NCBI GenBank assembly: GCA_030052745.1
Contig: JANBVO010000042.1
Location: 62,001-126,000, forward strand
Length of the DNA stretch: 64,000 bases
Direction: 5' to 3'
From: Pleurostoma richardsiae
Taxonomy: Eukaryota; Ascomycota; Sordariomycetes; Calosphaeriales; Pleurostomataceae
The notes beneath the pieces were generated by a model. That model was not told the origin of the DNA. It ran no database searches and worked only from the letters and a program-made list of their open reading frames with translations. Each line of letters starts with the position of its first letter. The stretch's first letter is position 1. Both the position numbers and the translations under genes were made by a program. Below, in pieces: positions 22,559 to 32,718 of the stretch.

Positions 22559-25489
22559 ATGAGTGGACGGCTTCTAGCAGCGGGCATGCTGCCCCTGACG
22601 CGACGCGCCGCCGTCCAGGCCGTCCGTCACTATCACCGCTTTCCCGCCGGCGGCCTGATGCGAGCCGAAGCTGCCATTCGAGCCACCCGCCAGCGCGCCT
22701 GGTTCCAAGGGAACTCCTTTCACAACGCCGTTGCCGTCCGCAATGCCTCCTTTGCCCGCTTCCTGCCGAAGCTCTTCGTCAAGTTCGTCCGCATCCCCGC
22801 CATGTTCGGCGGAATGATGATCGGGGCCGTCGCGTGGGTGCAATATCAGGCAATTCGTAAGAACAAAAATACGTCCCTGGAATTAGGAGACCTGCTTCTT
22901 CTCCAGCTTTGATGTATCTCGAGGGTGTGTGCTAACAGGTAGTTTAGAGGTTAGCAATTCCGCTTCTGAGATGTTCAAGAATATGAAGGACGGCGTATCC
23001 GACTCGGCCTCGAATCTCTTTGGCAGCGCAAAGGACATAGCAGACCAGATTGGACGTGGATGGAAAAACACGAAGGAGCAGGCACAAGAGGCCGAGCTGC
23101 CAGAATGGCTACAGAAGATACTGCGGCTACAGGAAGAGATAGGGACCGGCAAGGGAGGCCCGGAGGGAGAGGAGCCACCGAAGCAAAGCAAAGCCGGAGG
23201 TGCTGCTGTGGGTGCCGCTGCCAGTGCTGCCGCATACGGATACGAGCAGTCACCCGAAGACGATGATCGGAGCGCCGAAGAAGTAGCCAAGGACGACCAG
23301 ATGATGGTTTTGACCAAGAAGATGATCGAGATCCGGAATATCCTGCAAAAAGTCGGCCAGTCCAGCACGCTTACGCTACCCTCAATTGTCGTCATCGGAT
23401 CCCAGTCTTCAGGCAAGAGCTCTGTGCTGGAAGCCATCGTCGGCCACGAGTTTCTGCCCAAGGGCACTAATATGGTCACGCGAAGGCCCATTGAGCTGAC
23501 TTTGGTGAACACACCCGACTCCAATGTCGAGTACGGCGAGTTTCCGGACTTGGGACTGAAGAAAATCACCGATTTTTCCTCCATCCAGAGGACACTTACG
23601 GACCTCAACCTGGCCGTGCCCGATTCGGAGTGTGTCTCCGACGATCCCATTCATCTCAACATCTACTCCCCGAACGTTCCCGACTTGTCCTTGATCGATC
23701 TGCCAGGTTATATTCAGGTCGTCGGACACAACCAGCCATTAGAGCTCAAGCAAAAGATATCAGAGCTCTGTGACAAGTATATCCAGCCGCCGAATGTCAT
23801 TCTGGCCATTTCGGCAGCCGATGTAGACCTGGCAAATTCTACTGCGCTGCGGGCCAGCCGAAGGGTAGACCCTAGAGGCGAGAGGACAATTGGTGTGGTG
23901 ACGAAGATGGATCTGGTTGATCCCATAAGAGGTGCTTCCATTCTGAACGACAAGCAATACCCCCTGCGCCTAGGATACGTTGGTGTTGTGTCAAGGGCAC
24001 CGCAATCCGTGGGACTCTTCAAAAAGGGGTCGTCGTCAAATTTGATGACTGCTATTGCGAAGAATGAGAACGCATTCTTCTCTTCCCATCCTCTCGAGTT
24101 CGGCCCCGGAAACGAGATTAGTGTTGGCACCACAACACTACGGAAGAAGTTGATGACGGTGCTCGAGCAGACTATGTCTGCCAGCCTGCAGAGTACTAGC
24201 GACGCCATCCGGCAAGAGCTGGAAGAGGCTACGTATGAGTTCAAGGTTCAGTACAACGACCGCCCTCTGTCGGCGGAATCATACCTTGCCGAGAGCTTGG
24301 ATGCTTTCAAGCACTCGTTCAAGCAGTTCACGGAGGAATTCGGACGGCCTCAGATGCAAGAGTTGCTTAAGAAGGAGCTGGATCAGCGGGTTCTCGATCT
24401 TCTTGCCCTCAGATACTGGAACAAGCCGATTACAGATCTTACTCCGCCGCCACCCGAGCCCGACTCTCTTATAGATCTGCCCAGGGCTGATCCAGACTCT
24501 CCCTACTGGCACAGGCAGCTCGACGCTTCGACGTCATCTCTGACGAAGCTCGGCGTGGGCCGACTGGCGACGAATGTCGTAGCAACTGCAATCCAGTCAC
24601 ACATCGACCAGCTCATCGCGCAGTCCATTTTCGTCAACCACCCCTTCGCTCGCCAGGCGATCACCGAGGCCGCGTCAACCATCCTGAACGACAGATTCTA
24701 CAGCACGAGTGACCAGGTAGAGAACTGCATCAAGCCATACAAGTTTGAGATCGACGTCGAGGAGCGTGAGTGGAACACGGGCCGGGAGCATGTCGCCGGC
24801 GTGCTCAAGAATGAGCTTGGGGCATGTCAGGCAGCCATGCAGAACCTGGAGAAGTCGGTGGGCGGTAAGCGGAAGCTGAAGGAAGTCGTGACCTTCATCG
24901 ACAAATGCCGCAAGGGCGACATTTCTATCGAGGGAGAAGGCCGCAGCGGAGCCGGTGGTTTCAGTGCCGCGCTGCTGGCAAAAGGTCAGCCTCACCCCTT
25001 TCCTCATCTCTCGACACTGAGACGTACGCTAACCCTTTCACAGGTCGTGAGGCCGTCTTCCTGCGGGACCGCGAGAACATCATCAACCTGCGCCTGCTAG
25101 CCGTCAAGTCCAAGCAGTGCCGCAGCCTGAAGAACAAGTACTACTGCCCGGAGGTCTTCCTCGACGCCGCGGCCACCAAGCTGGCCCAGACCGCCGTGCT
25201 CTTCCTCAACGTGGAGCTGCTCTCCGAGTTCTACTACAACTTCCCGCGCGAGCTCGACGCCCGGCTGGGCCGCCACCTCTCCGACGACCAGATCGAGCGC
25301 TTCGCCAAGGAGGACCCCCGCATCCGGCGCCACCTCGAGGTCATCCGCCGCAAGGAGCTGCTCGAGCTCGCCCTCGACAAGATGGACAGCCTGCGCCAGC
25401 TCGAGGGCCGCGACCGGTCCAAGGCCGGCGGGCTAGTGGCCAAGAAGAGCGGCGAGAAGGACAAGGGCCGGTGGGGTTGGCTGCAGTAG
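22559..25489 (+). CDS. MGM1: Mitochondrial inner-membrane fusion dynamin (Mgm1/OPA1)
   Basis: Dynamin-family GTPase of the inner membrane and intermembrane space, needed for inner-membrane fusion, cristae shape and mtDNA maintenance. 929 aa from exons 22559-22856, 22939-24984 and 25044-25489 (introns 82 and 59 nt, both phase 1). The N-terminus is an Arg/Ala-rich presequence, then a membrane anchor (MFGGMMIGAVAWVQYQAI, about residues 81-98). A second weakly hydrophobic Ala/Gly segment near residues 186-200 (GGAAVGAAASAAAYGY) precedes an acidic patch, as in the rhomboid (Pcp1) cleavage region of yeast Mgm1. The GTPase has G1 GSQSSGKSS at 253-261, switch region GTNMVTRRPIEL, G3 DLPGY and G4 TKMD. 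The middle and effector regions follow to the C-terminus. The ATG context is CCACCATG. Length matches Mgm1 (about 900). The third exon is markedly GC3-rich. Confidence 0.96.
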
Positions 25490-25991
25490 TAGAATGTCGG
25501 GTCCGCCGGCGTTTTGTCAAGATGGTTTCTCTTTTTCATGATCACGGGAGCTGGCGTTCGAGGAGAACCTCACGACTTGATGTTTTCTTCCAGACACTTT
25601 CGGCGAGTTACGGCCTTTCCAAATGGTGGCTGCCGCCCCTTTCCTTGTCGTTCGGATATGTACGGTTTCCTTGCCCCGCCCGTAAGGTATATATATATGC
25701 GTAGCCTGTTGGCTACGGAGCCCCTAAGATATGTACATACGAAGAATACCCTCCTCGACTTGCGTCGCCCCACAGCGAGAATGAGCAAAATGATATCTGT
25801 GTGTAGCTTTCTCGCCTCGGTTTGAATGTGTCTAATGCTCCTCGTAAGCTGTGCTTGCAAACAGCCCGCAAGATCAGAACGCCTCATCCGTCAATGTCCC
25901 CTTGTGATATCAATAAAGCGCCTTAAAGAAAATGTCCACCAGTCACTCGCCCGAGAAGCGCGCCGTTGATGATCTCGCCCTACAGTGACGC
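25490..25991. other. Convergent 3' region between MGM1 and the CDF gene
   Basis: 502 bp between stop codons. It contains a TATATATATA run near 25687-25697 and an AT-rich downstream part with an AATAAA-type element near 25910-25915, plausible as processing sequence for MGM1. No gene is seen. Confidence 0.6.
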
Positions 25992-27751
25992 TCATTTCTG
26001 GTCCGTACTCAGCTGCAGCGTCACTTCCCACCTCAAGCTCCCACCGCGGCCGTAGCCCTCGCCCAGGCGGTTCTGTATGACGCTCCGGACGCGGCTGCGC
26101 AGCTGGCTCAGCGACGAGTCGTCGCAGCCCTTGATGACGCACACCTTGAGGTTCGCCATGCACAGCCCGTAGTGCACCTGCCAGAACTGGGCCTCGTCGA
26201 CGCGCGAGACCTGCGGCTCCGACTCGATCTCGCGCACCACGGCCGGCACCGTGCGGCCGTCCTCGCGGCCCCCGACCGACACGCCCGTGCTGGTCAGGGA
26301 GGAGGACCGCCCGCTGTACGACATGAGAAGCATCAAGCCCTGCGCGACGGCGAGGCGGAAACCCAGGACGAACATGGACACGGCGATGGCAGCGCAGATG
26401 AGGCGGTCGAGCCAGACGAAGAAGGCGACGGAAAGAAGGGGGAGGAGGAGCAGTAGGAAGCTGAAGAAGAGCGTGAGGAAGTGGAATGGGTTGGCTAGTG
26501 TCTCGGGAACGATGGAGGAGAGGCCCGCCGGGTAGGCGGCGCGGAGGACGCGGCGTACGCGTGTCTGGTTCTTCAGCCCGTACGCAGAGATCAAGGTGCT
26601 GGCTACCGCTGCCAGACTAGCGATATCGACGGTGCCGGGCGAAATGGCACGGCCCAGGTCGCCATGGCCGAGATGCGCCGACGACTCAGAACCCGGCTCA
26701 GCGATGTGGACGTGCGCGTGTGGACTGTGCGGTTCGTGGGAGCCGACGGACTCAAGGACATGCTTGAGGTTGTGACTGAGCAGGTCGAACCCTCCGAAGA
26801 CAAGGAAAACGCTCATGGCAAAGCCCGCAAGGACCTCGGCGCGCTGCAGACCGAAGGGGTGACGAATACTGCTCCGGCGCCAGACCTCGAAGTTACCGAG
26901 CACGTCGACGGCAACGCAGATAGCCGCGCTACCAACGTCGAAGAAGACCAGATGCGACAGCGCCGTCATGGCCAGCGACCCGCCCGCGCTGAAGAAGACA
27001 TACCCCGCTACGGCCGCGTGACAGAGGCACCAGTACAGGCGCACGCGTTGGTCTTTGTGCATGGATGCCCAAGCCTCGCCGAGGGTCGGAACCGGGAGAG
27101 AGGCGGGGAGGACAGGAGGGGGTCGCGGAGGCGGCTCTTGGAAGATCTGATGCTGTGCGCTGATAGACGAGTGCTTGTATCGGTGACCGCGCCGCTGGCC
27201 AATGTTCTATCCGGTAGCTGAGGTTAGAATAGGAAAGAAGGAGCACGCAGAGTGAAACTTGAGGAGAAAAAGCAGGATGTGGAGAGGAATCGCAGACATA
27301 CAGATTTCACCGGCGATGTTGATATGAACTGCGTCTGGAAGTTGAAGGGATTCGCCGCAGTTGGAGCGGCAGAAGACGTCACAGGCACTTCCGCGCCGCC
27401 ATCATCGCTGGCCATGCTGGGCGGTCGGAGGAAGGCGCTGCCCTCGGGTTGGAGGTAGGGGCTCGGGGTCCTTCGCGGGGTTCGATTAGGCACGAGGATA
27501 TCGATGTCATTCCAGCTGCCGCTGCCCCGCGGCTCGTGGTGGGGAGTGCCGGAGCGGTGAGCGGACGGCTCGACGATAGACGGCGGAGAAGGTGTTTCGG
27601 GAGGTACAATGGTGGGCAGGCCAGAAGCCATGTGCCCCAGCGATGGTGATGGCGTCGCGCTGGCAATTGAGTCCGTGGCTCTGGCTGGCCGGTGTTTAGA
27701 GCGAGACAATGGGACGAGTTGAGGTTGGTTTCCGTCCTGAGCTCGAGCCAA
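25992..27751 (-). CDS. ZRG17: Zrg17-like CDF protein, probable partner subunit of an ER/Golgi zinc transporter
   Basis: Cation diffusion facilitator relative of 554 aa from exons 27751-27302 and 27206-25992 (95-nt intron GTATGT...TAG, phase 0). The first 150 residues are Pro/Ser-rich and disordered. Exon 2 opens with the basic element NIGQRRGHRYKHSS, which I associate with this subfamily, then multiple helices. The inter-helix motif HPFGLQRAEVLAGF matches the CDF signature after TM3. In typical CDF transporters TM2 and TM5 carry His/Asp zinc ligands of the HxxxD type. Here TM2 reads FFDVGSAAICVAVD, and the TM5 region around NPFHFLTLFFS also lacks that pattern. This is the situation known in Zrg17 and ZnT6, which act as non-transporting partners of Msc2/Cis4 and ZnT5. 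A His-rich loop (EPHSPHAHVHIAEP) may bind zinc. The C-terminal part has the CDF cytosolic domain length. Confidence 0.82.
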
Positions 27752-28560
27752 CTGCTAGGGGCCCCTGTTCCTTGAGCCAGTCTAGCTCATGCTGGCCTAG
27801 TTCTCAGGTGCTTTAGTTAGTAACTTCCGAGGTTCTCTCCTTTCGCGGAACCAAAGCGTGTGGCAGAAAGAAATGAGACCTGTCGTCAGTCGCTTTGGGG
27901 CTAAAGAGTTGTCAAAAGCCGTTCGCCGCTCTGACGTTTCTCGAGATGTTGATGGTCGTCCTATCGGCCAATGAAGAGGAATCGGCCGAGACAATGTGTG
28001 AGAGGCGTGACAGGGATCTTCACCACCAGTTCAGGGGTTTTGGCGGGCAGTTTCTGGAAACGCTCAATCTCATTGGCTGAAAATGGCCGTGAGGTCACAG
28101 GAGGAGGTACAACGTACCTCCAGCTGTACACGGGTTGACGCGTATGCGTGTGGGCGTTAAACGTTACTCGACCTGCTGGTCGATGTGAATGGCGCAGGCC
28201 CTCACAACTTCTCCCCGACTCTCAATCCTGCCCTTGTCGTCGCACTGCTGCGAGGCTTCGTCTCTCATCTCACGCAAGGACACCGATCGCATCCATCCGG
28301 GTTGCTCCTTTCGGATAAAGAGGAACGCACCACTCGTCTCATTCCTTCCCGTGAGCCGCTGATGTCTTGGCCCTGAATCATTACCGCAATGGGCTTGGAG
28401 GCTCAGCAGCGCGTGTCTGGCCATAATTGAATACGGCAATCCAGCGCGCCGGTCCCCTTGTCTCCTCGTATTCGACGCACTTGCTCGGGCTCCGGCACTG
28501 CCGCCCGCGTCCACAAGCTTTTCACCTAGTCTGGTTGTCCCTTTGTCTCACTTACTCAGC
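27752..28560. other. Divergent promoter region, CDF gene and two-TM protein gene
   Basis: 809 bp between two start codons pointing apart. A CAATCTCATTGGC stretch near 28064-28078 contains an inverted CCAAT box (ATTGG). No gene is recognised. The segment just before 28561 ends in a pyrimidine-rich run and CTTACTCAG, which could be the acceptor of a leader intron. Confidence 0.5.
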
Positions 28561-29619
28561 ATGGATGTCAGTCCTCCCCCAGCACAGGCCACTGAGGCCA
28601 TTGTCGTCGGCAACACGGCAACGCCGACCTCTCCCACTGGGAGCCATAAGCGCCATCCATCCGGGGGCGGAGGAGGCAGCCTGCTGTCAAAGTTTCCTTT
28701 CATGCGCTCCACTCCAGACCACAAGACGCGGCATGATGGCGAAGACAACACACCTTTCCAGCGCCCATCTGCAAGCATAATCCAGCAGCAACAGCAGAAG
28801 ACACGCCGCCGCAGAGGCTCCCTCCGCAAGGTGGCTCTCCTCGGCCGAGGCGCCCAGCGGCGCGAAGCCCGCTCTCTCAGCATCGACACGAAGCAGGCCG
28901 CCCAGTTCGGCGCTGGCGATGCCGCCGACCCTATATTGACCCCAGGATCCATGGATGAGAGCTATGGTCTCGGCATCTCCGACATCACGCCCCGACCATC
29001 CATGGACGGGTACGCCAGCAGATCAGCATCAGCGCAGCCCACGCATCCTGCGCCTGACGCGCCAGCAATGAGGCCAGCCGCGAAGGTCGACGAGCCCATG
29101 CCCACGAGCCCGACTATCTCCTACTCTACAACCGACGATGAGGACGTTCTCCACATACAACCCAGCAATCCCTCGCCCCTCCGTCCCCCCGACCTGGGCT
29201 CCCTCTCCTCGGGCTCGGAATCCTACTTCTCCAATCGCGACGATCCCATCCAGCGCCGCCGCTCAGTTCAGCGAGCCAAGTCGCCCTTGTCGCTAAGCGG
29301 TCTGTCGTCCACCCCGCTGCCGCCGCCAGATTCAGACTGGGACTACTCCGAGACGGAATGGTGGGGCTGGGTGGTGCTCATCGTGACGTGGTTCGTGTTT
29401 GTCATAGGCATGGGCTCAGTCTTCGAGGTCTGGAGCTGGGCGTGGGACGTGGGCACGACGCCCTATGCGCCGCCCGAGCTGGAGGACGATCCTACGCTCC
29501 CGATCGTGGGCTACTATCCGGCGCTGATTATTCTCACCTGCGTGATGGCCTGGGTCTGGGTGGTGGTCGCGTGGATTGGAATGAAGTACTTCCGGCATGC
29601 GAAGATCAGTGGCGACTGA
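28561..29619 (+). CDS. Fungal two-TM membrane protein, function unknown
   Basis: Single-exon gene of 352 aa. Residues 1 to about 260 are disordered, Ser/Pro/Arg-rich and full of potential phosphosites, with a basic stretch (KTRRRRGSLRKVALLGRG) near residue 80. The C-terminal 90 residues are sharply different: a Trp-rich hydrophobic hairpin with TM1 starting at EWWGWVVLIVTWFVFVIG (about 265-290) and a short acidic loop (PPELEDDPTLPIVGYYPA). TM2 is around LIILTCVMAWVWVVVAWIG, and the tail is basic. The dense Trp content and clean hairpin suggest selection. I recall similar tails in uncharacterised filamentous-fungal proteins but cannot name the family. The hairpin topology resembles PIG-P/Gpi19, without clear sequence support. 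An in-frame start at 28543 is possible; ATG 28561 is preferred. Divergent from the CDF gene. Confidence 0.8.
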   Translation: MDVSPPPAQATEAIVVGNTATPTSPTGSHKRHPSGGGGGSLLSKFPFMRSTPDHKTRHDGEDNTPFQRPSASIIQQQQQKTRRRRGSLRKVALLGRGAQRREARSLSIDTKQAAQFGAGDAADPILTPGSMDESYGLGISDITPRPSMDGYASRSASAQPTHPAPDAPAMRPAAKVDEPMPTSPTISYSTTDDEDVLHIQPSNPSPLRPPDLGSLSSGSESYFSNRDDPIQRRRSVQRAKSPLSLSGLSSTPLPPPDSDWDYSETEWWGWVVLIVTWFVFVIGMGSVFEVWSWAWDVGTTPYAPPELEDDPTLPIVGYYPALIILTCVMAWVWVVVAWIGMKYFRHAKISGD

Positions 29620-30417
29620 AAGACTACAACAATGATGATCGATGAATTTCAACCATACAATACCGAGCTTAGTAACAGCCTAGGACTCGAGGTGATCGAG
29701 CCATCCGGCGAGAGAATAATTCCTGGGGATACATATCGCGTCAGGTTCGTTGCAGCAATCGTGCTGGAAGCCTCCCAAACCGGTTTCGGACGGCCATTCT
29801 CACAGGCAGAATTGTCTAATTGCGCCGACGGTTGATGTTGCTCTGGCGGGAATGAAGAAGCAAGGCAACCCTCCGGGACCCTCTGAAGTCTAGAATTGCT
29901 GGGTGGGGATGGTACGTGGAAGTGCTTGAGCAGCATACATAACCTGAAAAGGTCACCTGTATCGACTCGAGCTGCCACGGCTCCCGCTGCCATGGCTCCC
30001 CAGGCCTCCTAGCAGGCTATTTAACGAGATGAGTTCTAATGAGACGTCTTGTCTGTGCGTGTCCGTCGCCCATTCTGCAACCCATCATTGCAACGTTCAT
30101 CCCTGCGCCCGTGAGACATGATACTGGTAACAACATGTTGATATTGCTTGTTATGGCGAAGCGGAAATCAAGCACAATCGTTATCAAGGAATCAGATTGA
30201 CATAGATAAAAGTGAGACAACTTTATAGATGTTAGTTTGAGAGTGCCAAGGCTGTCTATTTAACAAAGCTGGGCTATCTTGACATCGTGCCCTGCATTGG
30301 TGTGTCTTGTAAACAGGCTCTACCACAACAGTACCGCATCCGTCCTGTAGCCTCGGCATGATGAGAACGTGGACATTGCACTTATATCAGTTAGATGCAG
30401 GTAATTCGAGAGGTGTC
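29620..30417. other. AT-richer intergenic stretch
   Basis: About 800 bp downstream of the two-TM gene, visibly richer in A/T than the flanking coding DNA from about 30000 on. No frame, RNA gene or repeat is recognised. The first part is probably 3'UTR. Confidence 0.5.
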
Positions 30418-30881
30418 ATGACTATCTACGATGTGGCGTCCGCTGCGGCATGTCGGCTATTCAAGCACGCTCTCTCCGTCCCATTGACCCCGGCCAGCAC
30501 AATGAGTACCAACTGGACGGTACGTTGGCCGTAACATATCTCTGTCCCATGCATCTTCTGAACGGCGAGGACCTAGAAGACCGCGACTCCTTCACGGCGT
30601 TGAGAATTGGCCCTAGACGACGCCGCCCACGACACCTCCGTCCAGAAATCTTGGGCTATGTGGACATTGCAGTTCACGAGGAACACATCATCCGGCTGAG
30701 CAAAGCTGTTCTCCTTGCATTTTACGTGTTCAAAAAGGCATATATATATGCCCTGCTCTTGTTACTCCTGGAAAGGATGTTTGAGTTGCTCTTAACACTG
30801 CGAACTCTCGCATCGAGATACCTCACTCAAAATTCGAGCATCAGCCCCATACACCGTTGCATCAGTGCAGTAACCAAATAA
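30418..30881 (+). CDS. Tentative two-exon small gene, unknown
   Basis: Low-confidence model. An open first exon 30418-30519 (MTIYDVASAAACRLF...) ends at GTACGT. A 50-nt intron ending GGCGAG would join it in phase 0 to an exon from 30570 that stays open to TAA at 30879-30881. That second part has an Arg-rich patch (IGPRRRRPRHLRPE), then a long hydrophobic segment (YALLLLLLERMFELLL). The acceptor and branch point are weak, and an unspliced 143-codon frame starting at 30450 shares the same second half. No family is recognised. It could be a chance frame, a decayed gene, or the upstream exons of the next locus. Confidence 0.2.
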
Positions 30882-30883
30882 CC

Positions 30884-31378
30884 ATGGCCCAATACCAGGT
30901 TGGCGATACTGCCATTTGCAGCGGGTCCAAATGATTCATCTTGGTATGTTCAGGTAGCACTAACCACGGACTCCCTGATACAGCCATCTACTACTACTGT
31001 AAGTCACATCTCGCGTGCCGTACTCTGCGGCAATGCTGACATCGCCTCTAATAAGCTGTTGGAAAGTGTAAGTCGCCGTCGACGAGCTGGCTTTCTCTCG
31101 ACATCAGTGCTAATGCCGGCGGTCTTCTGCAGCGCCAGATGCCAGTACGTCTGACGTCCGCCTCGCCGTGGATACAGCCTGTTAACATGCTGCAAATAGT
31201 GCTATGTCTAGGTAGAATTACGGGAGTAGATGCCCAAGGAACCTATAACTTCCAGACCTTCGCCATGCTCAACCACGTGGTAAGTAGGCCGCGCCTGGAC
31301 CAGACCCCAACGTTCGCTTCGTGTCTAGCCTCTGGCCATCCCTTTCTTGTGTTGCAGATAGTTAATGTACGGTCGTAG
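30884..31378 (+). CDS. Tentative small gene with several micro-exons, unknown
   Basis: Low-confidence model built from splice signals. Exons 30884-30898 (MAQYQ), 30954-30998, 31056-31067 (12 nt), 31133-31279 and 31358-31378 are all separated by phase-0 introns of 55, 57, 65 and 78 nt. They would give a protein of 79 aa. Three donors are GTAAGT, introns B and C carry CTGAC and GCTAAT branch-like sequences, and C and D end in TGCAG. The first donor (GTTGGC) is poor. The longest exon reads through a hydrophobic stretch (VNMLQIVLCLG) into AQGTYNFQTFAMLNHV. I recognise no family. The density of good splice sites argues for transcription, but the coding assignment is weak; a spliced noncoding RNA is an alternative. 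Confidence 0.25.
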
Positions 31379-32718
31379 GACAGGATGAGGGTCCACATGC
31401 CTCCCGGCAAGTCTCCCTTCCCCACCGGGTCTGTTGGTGGCGTTTCAAGGCCTGAGCTGTCCGAGCCCCGTCCTACGGAGGTCGAGCTGCTGAGTATCTC
31501 GAGCAAGTCGAGAAGGAGTCGGGCGCAGGGCGGACATGTGTGATGGGGGAAGAAGCAGATGGGAAGAGTAGCTTGAATGCTCAAGGGAAGTGAGTTTACT
31601 TGCCAGGATTTCCTTCTGGCGTTGGCAGTCTCTAGTTACGGGACACTCGCAACATAGGAACCATGGCTTGTTCGAAACATATTGAGGTGGGAAGAGGAGA
31701 AGGATATCCTTGCGGTACGTTCTCGATTGGCTTTTCTCGTTGACCGGTCGACAGACTGGTTGCGGAATGCAGTGCAGCCCGGAGCGGACAGAGGGAGAGA
31801 CATGCTAACCCCTTACCGAAGTAGGCACTTTCATCGATTTGTTTGGTGGGAGCACCCTCCCGGCATCTATATTTCGGTTTCCTTACAAGAATCAACATGA
31901 AGCAGTGACCTCGATCTGCCGAACCGTCTCTAGCAGACACATCGTTATCGTGGTGTCAGGCACGAGATATCCGGCGAAACTTAGCAGACCCGGTCTCCTG
32001 ACAGCGGCCATTTCGTCATTTCCCCAAAAGGGTCGACTCGATGCATGTGCCATGGAGTTGCCTCAGACTGCGCTCCCGGCACTGATTGGAAAACCGCATA
32101 CGTCGTGGACGAGACATTCAGGGTCTTTTCATCCATGCTGTCCACCGTCTAACAACTCTTGACTCGTGCATAAAATCCATACAAAAGGGACAACCGAGGT
32201 ATACCGAAGAGGTCGGGAATCTCCCGAGAAGCCTTCAGACGCCAAGGCAGCCAGTCTCGTTGCCAACAGGCCACAACGGCCTACCGCAGGCTATAACAAA
32301 CGACGGATTGGCATGCTGTTAGCAGTTATAGATCAGCTAGACCGCACATATCGAGCCATGGTCACATCCTGAAGCCCTGAATTTCCAACAGCCGAAGCCC
32401 TTGCTCCGAAAGGGTTACAGCAGCACTTGAATCAGCGCCTCGCCCCATTCTTAGCCCCGAAGGCGTGGGAAGATGTCCTAGAGCACGGCCCTGCATCAGC
32501 ATGACAAAGCAGGGGTGGGTGCTTACTCCTCGACTTACAAGCGAAATAGCACTACGAGCAGGCCATCAAATAGAAACATAGAAACCCCAATCCGTACTCC
32601 AAAACAGCCAAAGAAAGGGCCACCGCACCTTTTGAGATATTTTGAGATAAGGTTAAGTGCTCGAGGGGAAATCCTTGCCAAGCTCGACCGGCCCCACTCG
32701 GCACCGAACCCGACCAAC
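31379..32718. other. 1.3 kb intergenic region upstream of the MIP channel gene
   Basis: Short frames on both strands, the longest 113 codons (31243-31584, -), without recognisable domains. It presumably contains the MIP gene promoter. Nothing else is seen. Confidence 0.5.
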
